DNA of 64,000 bases from an uncultured Clostridia bacterium (GCA_947167215.1 CAMVHE010000001.1:1-64000); one strand, 5' to 3'. Shown: positions 8,838 to 18,342, numbered from the stretch's first letter. Numbers and translations: made by a program. The notes: generated by a model not told the origin, from the letters alone.

Positions 8838-8868
8838 AAAAGCTTCCTTTATTGGGAAGCTTTTTTAT
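8838..8868 (+). terminator. Terminator of tRNA-Trp
   Basis: AAAAGCTTCC and GGAAGCTTTTTT form a stem with a short TTTATTG loop followed by six T residues, directly after the tRNA CCA end. Confidence 0.9.
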
Positions 8869-9350
8869 TTATTTATTTCCTTGAAAGTTCATATCAACCA
8901 TTGGTCATCCCAATTATAATGAGTTTAATCTGATTCGAAGCCTTGCTTGTAGTGAGCCAAGTTTTTTCGGATCCACTGAAGATTTCTATCCACTCTGGAA
9001 TTCCGTTAGAATTATTCTTTGAAGAAATGTCGGTTTCGGTCATGGTGGGCTTTATCTTCTTTTTCTCTGTTTATTCCCCAGAATAATACTATTTCTTCCG
9101 GATTAATGCTCAGGTTGTTGGTTTTTGGCTTTAGACTGGCTTGAAATTTCTTCCGAATTCACATGATGAATGTGTGTTAATCATCGATGATCTTTCCTCA
9201 CATCGGAAGAAGTGCAGCATTATCCTTATTTTATAGGGAATTTTTTCTTTTCTGAAGAAAAGCCTTTCTCAAATCACGATGAAGCAACAGAGCATTGTTC
9301 ATCTTTTTTGTCGATCTCGTAGTGATTTTGACAAGAGAAGCCAAAAAGGC
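8869..9350. other. Intergenic stretch between tRNA-Trp and the pheS promoter
   Basis: These 480 bases contain no convincing gene on either strand. A short CTTTTC-TGAA-GAAAAG hairpin lies near 9247-9262, too small to interpret. An isolated TTGACA at 9328 has no matching -10 element. Confidence 0.45.
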
Positions 9351-9379
9351 TTGCGCTTTCGAAGAACTGACAGTATAAT
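9351..9379 (+). promoter_or_regulatory. Promoter of the pheS-pheT T-box transcript
   Basis: TTGCGC (9351-9356), 17 bases and a perfect TATAAT (9374-9379) place transcription start near 9386, exactly where the T-box leader begins. Confidence 0.75.
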
Positions 9380-9385
9380 ACTCCA

Positions 9386-9621
9386 TGCGATGAAAGAGAC
9401 AAAGCCCTATATAACAGAAGTTCAAAAGAGAAGTGAATCATCGGCTGAAAGTTCACTGAATGACTGAGGGAAATTCACTCTTGAGCTTTTGCTCTGAACC
9501 ATGCCGGATAAGAGCAAACGGTCAACCCGTTATCGTTGATGAGTCTTTTCTGCAAGAAAAGAGAATTTGGGTGGTACCACGGCCGTTTTCCGTCCCGAGG
9601 AAAAGGGCCGTTTTCTTTTTT
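9386..9621 (+). promoter_or_regulatory. T-box leader responding to uncharged tRNA-Phe
   Basis: This leader of about 235 bases switches on the phenylalanyl-tRNA synthetase genes when tRNA-Phe is uncharged. Stem I sequence elements (GCGATGAAAGAGA and CGGCTGAAAG) come first. In the specifier loop, 'GAAATTCACTC' presents TTC at 9474-9476, a Phe codon in the usual place. A small stem III (AACGG..CCGTT) follows. The T-box core GGTGGTACCACGG, which contacts the tRNA acceptor end, starts near 9570. A terminator hairpin (GGCCGTTTTCC / GGAAAAGGGCC) with a T-run ends at about 9621. The antiterminator would use the T-box core and the 5' arm of the terminator. The specifier matches the downstream gene, which makes the call firm. 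Confidence 0.93.
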
Positions 9622-9647
9622 TACAAATATTTATAGGAGGAACGAGA

Positions 9648-10685
9648 ATGGATATCCGGGAGCAACTGAATGCAATACAGAAAGAAACCTTGGAGCAGCT
9701 CGAATCCATACGCGATAAAACCGGACTGGAAGAGATTCGACTTAAAATCTTGGGCAAAAAGGGATCCCTGACCCAAATGCTGAAGAGCATGGGACAGATT
9801 CCTGCGGAACAGCGGCCTGAAGCTGGTCAAATGATCAACGCCGTCAGAGAGAATCTGACCGAAAAGATGATGCAGCTGGATGCGCATCTCAAGAAGATTG
9901 AACAGAACAACCGCCTGGCAAAAGAGGAGATCGATGTTACAGAGCCACGTCCGTATCAGCGCGCGGGCAGTCTGCATCCATTGTCTATTGTAGAGAATAA
10001 ACTGGTTGAAACCTTTACAAGCATGGGATTCGATGTCGCTGAGGGAGTGGAAGTAGAACAGGATCTGTTCAATTTTGAATTATTGAACATCCCTAAAAAT
10101 CATCCGGCGCGGGATGCCCAGGATACTTTTTACGTCGATGATAATATTGTTCTGCGTACCCAGACTTCCGGCGTACAGGCACATGTAATGCTGGAGAGAA
10201 AACCGCCGATTCGCATTATTTGTCCCGGTCGTGTTTATCGTGCGGATGAAGTGGATGCGACACATTCTCCCGTTTTCCATCAGATGGAGGGCCTTGTTAT
10301 CGATAAGGACGTCACCATGGCCGACCTTAAAGGTACTCTGGATATCTTCGCAAAAGCTTTGTACGGTCCCGAAGTGAAAACTCGTTTCAGGCCTTCATTC
10401 TTTCCTTTCACCGAACCATCTGCAGAGGTGGATCTTACCTGCGTTGCTTGCCATGGTAAAGGGTGCCGTGTATGCAAAGGCACTGGCTGGATCGAGGTGC
10501 TTGGAGCAGGAATGGTTAATCCCAAAGTATTGGATATGTGTGGCGTGGATAGCAGTGTCTATAGCGGTTTTGCATTTGGACTTGGCATTGAAAGGATTGC
10601 TATGCTTCATTATGGCATTACCGACATGCGTCTGCTGTATGAAGGAGATTATCGTTTCCTGTCTCAGTTCAGGGAAGACGACTAA
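9648..10685 (+). CDS. pheS: Phenylalanyl-tRNA synthetase alpha subunit
   Basis: The 345-residue catalytic subunit of the alpha2-beta2 enzyme charges tRNA-Phe. It has an N-terminal coiled coil (residues 1-85) that binds tRNA, then the class II core with motif 2 ('RVYRADEVDATHSPVFHQMEG') and motif 3 ('FGLGIERIAMLHYGI'). A 'CVACHGKGCRVCKGTGW' stretch precedes motif 3, as in other PheS proteins with four cysteines. I chose the ATG at 9648, preceded by ATAGGAGGAAC; an in-frame upstream extension would run into the T-box terminator. It is controlled by the T-box leader and cotranscribed with pheT, 18 bases downstream. Confidence 0.97.
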   Translation: MDIREQLNAIQKETLEQLESIRDKTGLEEIRLKILGKKGSLTQMLKSMGQIPAEQRPEAGQMINAVRENLTEKMMQLDAHLKKIEQNNRLAKEEIDVTEPRPYQRAGSLHPLSIVENKLVETFTSMGFDVAEGVEVEQDLFNFELLNIPKNHPARDAQDTFYVDDNIVLRTQTSGVQAHVMLERKPPIRIICPGRVYRADEVDATHSPVFHQMEGLVIDKDVTMADLKGTLDIFAKALYGPEVKTRFRPSFFPFTEPSAEVDLTCVACHGKGCRVCKGTGWIEVLGAGMVNPKVLDMCGVDSSVYSGFAFGLGIERIAMLHYGITDMRLLYEGDYRFLSQFREDD

Positions 10686-10703
10686 GGAAGGGAGAATAGT
10701 TCT

Positions 10704-13097
10704 ATGAAAGTGCCAATGCAATGGCTTCGGCAATATACTAATGTAAATGTATCCGATCAGGATTTTGAAGAACAGATGATCATGCATGGAACCGGCGTCG
10801 AAGGAATAGAGGATCAGAAAAAAGCATTTGATCACGTGGTTGTAGGACGTATTCTTTCCGTTTCCAAGCATGAGAATTCGGATCATATGGTTATCTGTCA
10901 GGTAGATGTAGGTGAAGAGGAGCCCATTCAGATCGTTACCGGAGCTCCTAACGTGCATGAAGGCGACGAAGTCCCGGTTGCAAAAATTGGAGCACATCTT
11001 CCAGGCGGCATTGTTATCAAAAAAGGAAAACTTCGTGGAGTCGATTCATTTGGTATGTGCTGTTCCGGACCCGAGCTCGGTGTTCCTGAATATCTCTACC
11101 CTTCTGTTGGGGATAAGGGACTGCTTATCTTCCAGGAAGAGTATGCACCAGGTACAGATGTACATAGTATCCTCGGTGTAGATGACAGTATCGTGGATTT
11201 TGAAATTCTGGCAAATCGACCTGATTGTCTGAGTGTCTGGGGTGTTGCAAGAGAAGCATCCGTTGTTTTTGACACACCTTTTACGCTTCCGAACCTGGAT
11301 GTTATCACTGTTCCGGGTAAAATGGAGGATTTTGTCAAGGTCGAAGTGAATGATTCAGAGCTTTGTCCGCGCTATGTGGCAAGGGTTGTCAAGAATGTGA
11401 AAGTTGGTCCGTCTCCGATGTGGCTGCGTAAGGCATTGCATGGTGCAGGCATTCGATCCATCAATAACATCGTTGACATTACGAACTATGTTATGGTAGA
11501 GACCGGTCATCCGATGCATGCTTTTGACCTTGATAAAGTAAGGAATCGCCATATTATTGTACGCAGGGCATTAAAGGATGAAACGATTACCACCCTTGAT
11601 GGAAAAGAGCGGGCCCTGACTGAAAACATGCTTATGATTGCCGATCAGGAAAATGCAACCGGCATTGCCGGCGTCATGGGCGGTGAAGAGTCAGAAATTA
11701 CAGAAGATACAAAAACCGTCATGTTCGAAATTGCTTCTTTTGACAGGACGAATACGAGGCTGACAACACGTGCACTCGGGCTTCGTACGGAGGCGTCTGG
11801 ACGATTCGAACGTGGAGTATGTGCTGCAACTTGCCGGCAGGCCGCAGACCGTGCCTGTGCATTAGTAAATATGCTGGAGGCAGGAGACGTCATTGACGAT
11901 GTGTATGATTTTTATCCAAATCCCAAGCCCGTTTCCAAGGTGAAAGCCTCCGTTGCATCCATCAATCGGCGTATCGGGATGGAGATTCCTGCAGAGGAAA
12001 TGGTACGTATTCTGAAAGCACTTGAGATGGAAGTAACCCTGGAGGAAGATCTCCTGACTGTTGTTCCTCCCGCATACCGCGAAGATATTGAGATAGAGGC
12101 GGATATTTCAGAAGAAGTTCTGCGTATCTATGGCTATGAGCACATTGGCTCCACTCTTCTGCGCGGAGAGACGTCTCCGGGACAACGGAATGAAAATATG
12201 AAGCGAACCGACCGAATTGGTCGTTTCCTTGCTGACCGAGGCCTCTATGAAATATATAATTATTCTTTCTTCAGCCCGAAACAGCTGGACAAGCTGTGCC
12301 TCAATGAAGGAGATCTTCGGACAAAACCGCTAAAAATCCGCAATCCTTTGGGAGAAGATACCAGCGTTATGCGTACAACCCTGGTGCCGGATATGTTGAA
12401 GACGCTTTCTCTCAATCAGAACCGGAATACTCCTCGTGCAATGCTTTTTGAGAAAGCTCCTGTTTTTGATGCGAATGGACGCAAAGACGGTGAGCTCCCC
12501 AAAGAAATTCCTATGCTGTGTGGCGGTGCCTATGGAGATCCAGATGATTTTTATCACATTCGTGATATGATCTTGGATGTGCTCAGACAGTTCGGCGTAG
12601 AAGCCGGAATACAAAAAGTCGCCGAGCCTTATCATCATCCCGGTCGTGCCGCCGTTCTGACTGCCGAAAACGGAACCGTACTATGCCGGATTGGTGAAAT
12701 TCATCCGGAAGTCCAGAAATCTTTTGAACTCAGTCAGCGCACAGTGGTAGCTGAGCTTGATCTCCAAGCCCTGGCTTCCGTTGAAAAGCCAATGGCGCAT
12801 GTACATGAGATGCCTAGATTCCCTGCTGTTACGCGGGACCTGGCGCTGGTCATGAAGGAATCCACGGCTGTCGGAACAGTTCTAGAGTTGATCCGCAAAA
12901 CCGGTGGGGCATATCTCGAAGATGCCGCTGTTTTCGATATATATCGTGGTGCACAGATGCTTCCTGGAATGAAGTCCGTCGCTTTCACGTTATCATTCAG
13001 AGATCGTGAAAAAACATTGTCGGATGAAGTTGTCAATCCGCTGATGCAAAAGATTATGGATGCCTGCCGCGTAGAATGCGGTGCGATTCTGAGGTGA
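10704..13097 (+). CDS. pheT: Phenylalanyl-tRNA synthetase beta subunit
   Basis: The product has 797 residues, the normal length. In order it shows an EMAP-II-like tRNA-binding domain (about 40-150), the B3/B4 editing region (about 210-380, with 'GIRSINNIVDITNYVM' and 'GIAGVMGG'), a B5 domain (about 400-470), a catalytic-like core with 'RTTLVPDMLKTL' (about 555), and a C-terminal ferredoxin-fold anticodon-binding domain (about 705-795, 'PRFPAVTRDLALVM'). The beta subunit supports tRNA recognition and hydrolyses mischarged Tyr-tRNA-Phe. It starts at ATG with a GGAAGGGAGAA site and ends 3 bases before aroE. Confidence 0.97.
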   Translation: MKVPMQWLRQYTNVNVSDQDFEEQMIMHGTGVEGIEDQKKAFDHVVVGRILSVSKHENSDHMVICQVDVGEEEPIQIVTGAPNVHEGDEVPVAKIGAHLPGGIVIKKGKLRGVDSFGMCCSGPELGVPEYLYPSVGDKGLLIFQEEYAPGTDVHSILGVDDSIVDFEILANRPDCLSVWGVAREASVVFDTPFTLPNLDVITVPGKMEDFVKVEVNDSELCPRYVARVVKNVKVGPSPMWLRKALHGAGIRSINNIVDITNYVMVETGHPMHAFDLDKVRNRHIIVRRALKDETITTLDGKERALTENMLMIADQENATGIAGVMGGEESEITEDTKTVMFEIASFDRTNTRLTTRALGLRTEASGRFERGVCAATCRQAADRACALVNMLEAGDVIDDVYDFYPNPKPVSKVKASVASINRRIGMEIPAEEMVRILKALEMEVTLEEDLLTVVPPAYREDIEIEADISEEVLRIYGYEHIGSTLLRGETSPGQRNENMKRTDRIGRFLADRGLYEIYNYSFFSPKQLDKLCLNEGDLRTKPLKIRNPLGEDTSVMRTTLVPDMLKTLSLNQNRNTPRAMLFEKAPVFDANGRKDGELPKEIPMLCGGAYGDPDDFYHIRDMILDVLRQFGVEAGIQKVAEPYHHPGRAAVLTAENGTVLCRIGEIHPEVQKSFELSQRTVVAELDLQALASVEKPMAHVHEMPRFPAVTRDLALVMKESTAVGTVLELIRKTGGAYLEDAAVFDIYRGAQMLPGMKSVAFTLSFRDREKTLSDEVVNPLMQKIMDACRVECGAILR

Positions 13098-13100
13098 CTT

Positions 13101-13961
13101 ATGCTGGATGAGCGCATCACTGAAAAGACTCGGTATTATGCTGTCATCGGAAAAAGCCTCTCGCATACTTGGTCACCGCTCATTCACAATTCTATTTTTT
13201 CCGCTATCGGCTACGAAGGGGTATATATGCCTCTCGTAGCCGATAGCGAAGATTTCCCCTCCTTGGTCAGTGTTCTCCGGCACACTTATAAAGGTTTTAA
13301 TGTAACCATCCCCTATAAACAAAGCATCATTCCTTATTTGTCAGAAATAGACGATACAGCTCGAATAATGGGATCCGTTAATACCGTCGAAAATAACGAC
13401 GGAAAGCTGATAGGCCACAGCACTGACGGGCAGGGAATGATGCGGGCACTTGCTGAAGCCGGTATGAAGGTTGAACAAGGAATGCATACCATCATTCTCG
13501 GTGCAGGCGGTGCTGCACGTGCAGCAGCATATGCACTTCTCGAAAAGAAAGCCAGCATTACTATTGTTGCCAGAAATACGGAGAAGGCGGAACAACTCTG
13601 TCAGGATTTTCGTGAACTTGGAACCATACGGACGGGCCAGATGGATATTTGTGATCTTCTGGTGAATTGCACGCCGGTGGGGATGTATCCGAATTCTTAT
13701 GCCAGTCCTTTGACGGAGAGCGAAGTGGCTATGGCAGGGTGCGTCTTTGATGCTGTATACCATCCTCTTCATACATTATTGCTGCAGTATGCTGAACAGC
13801 AGGGCATTCCGGCTGTTCCAGGGCTCGGAATGCTTTTTTTTCAGGCCATCGAAGCAGAAAAATACTGGCTGAAAGACAAGATGCCGGATGAAACTATTCA
13901 AAGAAAGATTTATCTTGAAATGTTGACGAAAATAAAAAATGCAGAGAAGACGCAGAGGTGA
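13101..13961 (+). CDS. aroE: Shikimate dehydrogenase
   Basis: The 286-residue enzyme reduces 3-dehydroshikimate to shikimate with NADPH in chorismate synthesis. The substrate site shows 'GKSLSHTWSPLIHN', 'NVTIPYKQS' with the catalytic Lys, and 'HSTDGQG' with the catalytic Asp. The cofactor site has the glycine-rich 'LGAGGAARAAAYAL' near residue 135, and 'VNCTPVGMYP' and 'PGLGMLFFQ' follow. It begins 3 bases after pheT, with GAGGTG inside the pheT end as ribosome site, so it is translated in the same transcript and falls under the Phe T-box. That makes sense because chorismate feeds phenylalanine synthesis. Confidence 0.95.
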   Translation: MLDERITEKTRYYAVIGKSLSHTWSPLIHNSIFSAIGYEGVYMPLVADSEDFPSLVSVLRHTYKGFNVTIPYKQSIIPYLSEIDDTARIMGSVNTVENNDGKLIGHSTDGQGMMRALAEAGMKVEQGMHTIILGAGGAARAAAYALLEKKASITIVARNTEKAEQLCQDFRELGTIRTGQMDICDLLVNCTPVGMYPNSYASPLTESEVAMAGCVFDAVYHPLHTLLLQYAEQQGIPAVPGLGMLFFQAIEAEKYWLKDKMPDETIQRKIYLEMLTKIKNAEKTQR

Positions 13962-13966
13962 TATTG

Positions 13967-14692
13967 ATGCGTGTAATGATCGGTATCTCCGGTTCCCATG
14001 AACAGGATCCGGAGAGATTCTTTATAAAAACGAACTACATGGAGGCTGTTCTGCGTGCGGGCGGTATACCGTTGCTACTTCCGGAAACCAATGATGAGGG
14101 AGTGATTGACGATATCCTGTCTGAACTCGACGGATTATTGCTTGCTGGTGGGGGAGATGTAGACCCGTCATTATATGGTGAAAATAGATTGGACGAGTGT
14201 GACGCACCAGATGAATTGAGAGACTCTTTCGAGATGATCATAACGCGAAAGGCATTGGCTCTGCAAATGCCGATTCTTGGTATTTGCAGAGGAATTCAGG
14301 TACTGAATGTTGCCATGGGCGGAACACTGATCCAGGATATTCCCAGTGCATGCGGTCTTTCTAAAACAGCGCATCGTCAGAATCCTCCTTATGATAATCC
14401 GGCTCACTTGGTGCACGCAATACCCGGAGGGTTATTGGCCAATGTGATTGGTTCTGAAACCATGTCTGTTAACAGCATGCATCATCAGGCTGTTAAAGTT
14501 ATTGCGCCAGGCACAATCATTGAAGCTAAATCCGAAGATGGAATCATAGAAGCAATGAGTCTTTGTGGCCGGGAAAATGTTCTCGCTGTTCAGTTTCACC
14601 CTGAATACTTGGAATCCAGTTCTCCGAAGGCTCATGCGCTTTTTTCTCATCTTATCAATAATGCTGAATTGTATCGAAGTTTAAAAGATTAA
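13967..14692 (+). CDS. Class I glutamine amidotransferase-like hydrolase (peptidase C26)
   Basis: The 241-residue enzyme belongs to the gamma-glutamyl-GABA hydrolase (PuuD-like) family. The nucleophile is C107 in 'GICRGIQVLN'. The His-Glu pair is in 'QFHPEYLES', and 'LLAGGGDVDP' forms the oxyanion region. These proteins cleave gamma-glutamyl bonds; the true substrate is unknown. I chose the ATG at 13967, with AGAGGTGAT four bases upstream, rather than a GTG overlapping aroE. It is the fourth gene of the pheST-aroE transcript and touches the next gene. The catalytic residues are intact. Confidence 0.85.
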   Translation: MRVMIGISGSHEQDPERFFIKTNYMEAVLRAGGIPLLLPETNDEGVIDDILSELDGLLLAGGGDVDPSLYGENRLDECDAPDELRDSFEMIITRKALALQMPILGICRGIQVLNVAMGGTLIQDIPSACGLSKTAHRQNPPYDNPAHLVHAIPGGLLANVIGSETMSVNSMHHQAVKVIAPGTIIEAKSEDGIIEAMSLCGRENVLAVQFHPEYLESSSPKAHALFSHLINNAELYRSLKD

Positions 14693-14703
14693 TGGTGATC
14701 TGC

Positions 14704-16260
14704 ATGAGAAAAATCCCTCTTATTCTGCTCTTTCTGATTTTGCTCTTTGTCCCATATGCTAGAGCAGAACAGGAGATACGTGTGCGGCTGACCAACCGTA
14801 CTACAGAATATGCCTTACACATATCTCTGAAAGGTGACTATACTTCTGAAGACAGGCGTATGTTTTTTCAGAAAGGTTCTGACCTTACCTTTTCAACAGA
14901 TGGAAAAGTGCTGTACCTGCATACCGGAAAGTTAGCGATGGATCTTGGGACAGATTGGAAAATGTGCACCTGTTCAGAGAAAGAAGACCCTTCGGGTTTT
15001 TACTTTACCGGAGAAAAGAATCTATTCGAAGGTGATCTAAGGCTTCACATTGAAAACGGGACAATTGTCTCAACGTTATATCTTGATATTGAAACTTATC
15101 TTTTAGGTGTAGTCCCATATGAAATGGGGGAGTCTTTCCCGTTGGAAGCCTTAAAAGCGCAGAGCGTTGCAGCAAGAACCTATGCACTGGCTAGCGTGAA
15201 TAAAGGAAACGGCTATGATGTGGTGGATTCAACCAATGATCAGGTCTATCGAGGAAGACTGGAGCGGAATGTTTTAAGCGAACAGGCGGTAAACAATACG
15301 AAAGGGATTGTAGTAACCTACAATCACGAGCCTGCGGTCTGCTACTACACGGCCAGCAATGGCGGATATACAGAGCTGCCGGAGATAATCTGGCCGGGGA
15401 AAGCATACGATTATTTTAAAGTCACAGAAGATCCTTATGATCTTCAGAATGGCAAAAGCGTGATAAAGCGTGCTTCTATTAAAAAAGAACGAAAAGGTAG
15501 AGGAGTTAATGATCCGCTGAATGTCTTCCTGATGGATGCCATTCATACAACAAATATTAATCTGGGTTCAGACGCAAAACTTGAAAGAATTGAGGGAATT
15601 GATGCGGATTATGAGAAGGATGGGCATACCGTACGATCACTTCTGTTCACTGTTGTGATAGATAATGCAGGTGAATCGAAAACCATCGATTTCTCTGTTC
15701 CTTTTTATGGAAAGCTGGAACAGCTTCTGGAGCTCTCCATTAATCAATATAGTAACGAAGTTCTGCAGATAATCAATATCGGCGATGCTTTTAATCTGGA
15801 AACACGTCGATTCGGACACGGGGTGGGTCTTTCTCAGCGTGGAGCGGAACAGATGGCTCTTAATGGTCTTTACTATTATGATATTCTCTCTTTCTATTAT
15901 CCTGGAACAACCTTAATGGGTATTGTTGATTCTGAAAAGGAAAAGCCAGCTCCGAATCAGCACTTGAGATTTACCCCCGAGCCCAGTCCATCTCCGACAC
16001 CTCGACCCACTTTGATGCCCGTAACCATTCCGGATGATCAAACGATTGTCGGGCAGATTGTCAATATCCAGGAGGATTCCTCTGTCAATTTGCGGGAATA
16101 TCCCGCTTTTTCCGGAACGATTATCCGACGTTTATATCTTGGACAGAAAATGATCGTAGAATCCACGCAGGACGACGGATGGGTAAAAGTGAGAACCGAT
16201 TCAGTGGAAGGCTATGTCCGCGGAGAATATGTGGAAGTTATCCAAAATGTTGCGCATTAG
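14704..16260 (+). CDS. Secreted SpoIID-like protein with SH3 domain
   Basis: The 518-residue protein has a clear signal peptide ('MRKIPLILLFLILLFVPYARA'), so it acts outside the cell. Residues about 100-400 match the SpoIID/LytB domain: 'YLLGVVPYEMGESFPLEALKAQSVAARTYA', 'AVCYYTASNGGYTE' and 'RRFGHGVGLSQRGAEQMA'. A Pro-rich linker ('TPEPSPSPTPRPT') leads to a C-terminal bacterial SH3 domain (about 440-515, 'VNLREYP...GWVKVRT'), which binds cell wall. SpoIID is a lytic transglycosylase acting on denuded glycan in sporulation. Here the housekeeping operon and the SH3 domain suggest wall remodelling in vegetative cells, which is inference. The start at 14704 follows GGTGAT; an ATG at 14692 overlapping the previous stop is an alternative. 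Confidence 0.87.
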   Translation: MRKIPLILLFLILLFVPYARAEQEIRVRLTNRTTEYALHISLKGDYTSEDRRMFFQKGSDLTFSTDGKVLYLHTGKLAMDLGTDWKMCTCSEKEDPSGFYFTGEKNLFEGDLRLHIENGTIVSTLYLDIETYLLGVVPYEMGESFPLEALKAQSVAARTYALASVNKGNGYDVVDSTNDQVYRGRLERNVLSEQAVNNTKGIVVTYNHEPAVCYYTASNGGYTELPEIIWPGKAYDYFKVTEDPYDLQNGKSVIKRASIKKERKGRGVNDPLNVFLMDAIHTTNINLGSDAKLERIEGIDADYEKDGHTVRSLLFTVVIDNAGESKTIDFSVPFYGKLEQLLELSINQYSNEVLQIINIGDAFNLETRRFGHGVGLSQRGAEQMALNGLYYYDILSFYYPGTTLMGIVDSEKEKPAPNQHLRFTPEPSPSPTPRPTLMPVTIPDDQTIVGQIVNIQEDSSVNLREYPAFSGTIIRRLYLGQKMIVESTQDDGWVKVRTDSVEGYVRGEYVEVIQNVAH

Positions 16261-16396
16261 AAATGTTTGAATCCAATTTATTAACGAAAATTGTCAAAAA
16301 AATCACAAATTCAGATACTTTTCATGTGCATCATTTCATACTCTTTTCGTATCAGCAAAAATTTTTACCAATCTTTAAAAAAAAACTGAATTGCTC

Positions 16397-16425
16397 TTGA
16401 TTAAAAGCCCTGACTTGTTTAAAAT
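16397..16425 (+). promoter_or_regulatory. Promoter of gapA
   Basis: TTGATT (16397-16402), 17 bases and TAAAAT (16420-16425) lie about 50 bases before the gapA ATG. Confidence 0.75.
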
Positions 16426-16477
16426 ATACACCGTGACAACCTTATAAAACGTACTGTATTAACAGGAGGAGATTCAC

Positions 16478-17530
16478 ATGGTTAGAGTTGCTATTAATGG
16501 TTTCGGCAGAATCGGCCGTCTTGCTTTCCGCCAGATGTTCGATGCAGAAGGTTACGAAGTCGTTGCTATCAACGATTTGACCAGCCCCAAGATGCTAGCG
16601 CATCTGCTCAAATATGACTCTGCACAGGGTTCTTACAAATATAAGGATTCTGTAAGCTCCAAGGAGCCTGTGTTTGAAGAAGATGGCAAGACTGTAAAGG
16701 TTCCCGGATCCATTACTGTAAATGGCAAGGAAATTACCATTTATGCTGAGCCGAAGGCTGCAAATCTTCCTTGGGGAGAGCTGGATGTTGATGTTGTGCT
16801 CGAATGCACCGGTTTCTACACCAGCAAGGCAAAATCTCAGGCTCATATCGATGCAGGTGCCAAGAAAGTCGTTATCTCTGCTCCTGCCGGCAATGATCTT
16901 CCCACTATCGTATATTCTGTCAATGAGAAGACCCTGACTCCGGAAGACAAGATCATTTCTGCTGCTTCCTGCACCACCAACTGCCTCGCTCCTATGGCTA
17001 AGGCTCTTAATGACAAGTATCCGATCGTATCCGGCATTATGACTACTGTTCATGCTTATACCGGCGATCAGATGATTCTGGATGGACCGCATCGCAAGGG
17101 CGATCTCCGTCGTGCTCGTGCTGGTGCTGAAAACATCGTTCCTAACAGCACTGGTGCTGCAAAGGCTATCGGTCTGGTTATTCCTGAGCTGAATGGAAAA
17201 CTGATCGGCTCCGCACAGCGTGTTCCTGTAAAGACCGGTTCCACCACCATCCTGGTTGCTGTTGTCAAAGGCAAAGACATCACCAAGGACTCTATCAATG
17301 AGACCATGAAGGCAGCTGCCTCCGAGTCCTATGGCTATAACACTGATGAGATCGTTTCTTCCGACGTTATCGGCATCCGTTATGGCTCTCTGTTTGATGC
17401 TACCCAGACGATGGTTACCAAGATTGATGACGAGACTGCACAGGTGCAGGTTGTGTCTTGGTACGACAACGAGAACAGCTATACCAGCCAGATGGTACGA
17501 ACCATCAAGTATTTTGCTGAGCTCAAGTAA
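16478..17530 (+). CDS. gapA: Glyceraldehyde-3-phosphate dehydrogenase
   Basis: The 350-residue glycolytic enzyme oxidises glyceraldehyde 3-phosphate with NAD and phosphate. The NAD-binding start is '[15 protein letters not shown]', and the catalytic cysteine is C165 in '[15 protein letters not shown]'. 'HAYTGDQ', '[20 protein letters not shown]' and the final '[14 protein letters not shown]' are family signatures. It is slightly longer than the common 335 residues because of an insertion at about 50-75 ('[19 protein letters not shown]'). An ACAGGAGGAG site fixes the start. The gene is flanked by its own promoter and terminator, and its codons (GGC, GTT, CTG, AAG) look more biased than those of its neighbours, as expected for high expression. 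No pgk or tpi follows. Confidence 0.97.
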   Translation: MVRVAINGFGRIGRLAFRQMFDAEGYEVVAINDLTSPKMLAHLLKYDSAQGSYKYKDSVSSKEPVFEEDGKTVKVPGSITVNGKEITIYAEPKAANLPWGELDVDVVLECTGFYTSKAKSQAHIDAGAKKVVISAPAGNDLPTIVYSVNEKTLTPEDKIISAASCTTNCLAPMAKALNDKYPIVSGIMTTVHAYTGDQMILDGPHRKGDLRRARAGAENIVPNSTGAAKAIGLVIPELNGKLIGSAQRVPVKTGSTTILVAVVKGKDITKDSINETMKAAASESYGYNTDEIVSSDVIGIRYGSLFDATQTMVTKIDDETAQVQVVSWYDNENSYTSQMVRTIKYFAELK

Positions 17531-17587
17531 TTATTCTTCGAAAGCTGCTCATTGTATGCTTCCGACGGTTTTATAGTTGTTTTCTTG

Positions 17588-17626
17588 CTTCAGAATGCTA
17601 TTTGCATTCTGAAGTTTTTTATTTTG
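17588..17626 (+). terminator. Terminator of gapA
   Basis: CTTCAGAATGC and GCATTCTGAAG form a perfect 11-bp stem around a TATTT loop, followed by TTTTTTATTTTG. Confidence 0.95.
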
Positions 17627-17863
17627 TTGCATTCCGTTTATAATTTGTCATGAATTCCATACAATACTTTCACAAACAGTCATAATATGAAGTGACGTTT
17701 TCTAACTGCGGAGTATATTTCTGTTTAGTTGAAATCTTTCGGCTGGGTTGATAACTCAGATAGTACAGGTTTTCATACACTGTGAAATGTAAGCATTTGC
17801 ATGATATCAGAGGAAAAAATTGAAAATAACTAATGGATCTATTAACGTTTGAAGAAAATGCGA

Positions 17864-17892
17864 TTGACCCTTTTTTCGATTGATGATATAAT
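17864..17892 (+). promoter_or_regulatory. Promoter of the ATP synthase operon
   Basis: TTGACC (17864-17869), a 17-base spacer and a perfect TATAAT (17887-17892) lie 38 bases before atpI. The 237 bases between the gapA terminator and this promoter show nothing else I can name. Confidence 0.85.
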
Positions 17893-17930
17893 TTGCCAGA
17901 AGTTTTTGCGTCAGGAGACTGCTGAAAATC

Positions 17931-18320
17931 ATGAAGCAACAAGAAGATGGCATTACAAAAAATACCAGGTTCATAGCGATCGGAAGTGTATTATTAGGTA
18001 TCGCGATGTTCGTGATTTATGGTTTTGCTGGTATGCTTTCGGTAAAAGTAGTTATCGGCGGACTGATGGGGATTTCTATTGCAGTCGGTAATTTCTATTT
18101 GCTAGGTCGGACAATCAGAAAAACAATTACTTTTGATGATCCTGATGCAGCTAAACAGCAGATGCAATTATCCTACCGCATGCGGATGATGATGCAGCTT
18201 GGTGTAGCTGTAGCGGCTTTTTTATTGCCATTTGCAGATGGAATTCCATGCGTAATCGCACTTGTTTTTCCCAGGATTACTATTTTTATCATGCAGATTA
18301 CAGGGCAGATCAAAGATTGA
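17931..18320 (+). CDS. atpI: ATP synthase subunit I (AtpI-like)
   Basis: This 129-residue membrane protein has four predicted transmembrane segments (about 13-33, 36-57, 85-101 and 105-122) separated by a basic loop. AtpI proteins head many atp operons and assist c-ring assembly and possibly Mg or Na supply. Homology is low across the family, so the call rests on size, topology and the position immediately before atpB. The start ATG is preceded by CAGGAG at a rather long spacing of about 13 bases, which suggests modest translation, fitting an assembly factor. Confidence 0.8.
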   Translation: MKQQEDGITKNTRFIAIGSVLLGIAMFVIYGFAGMLSVKVVIGGLMGISIAVGNFYLLGRTIRKTITFDDPDAAKQQMQLSYRMRMMMQLGVAVAAFLLPFADGIPCVIALVFPRITIFIMQITGQIKD

Positions 18321-18342
18321 AGATGTCAGGAGGCTATAAATA

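Noticed and set aside
9279..9467. Short plus-strand frame before pheS as a leader peptide
   Set aside because: It covers the T-box promoter and stem I, has no ribosome site and no run of Phe codons; the T-box explains the control.
9567..9647. In-frame extension of pheS
   Set aside because: It would be coded by the T-box core and terminator hairpin; a strong AGGAGG precedes the later ATG.
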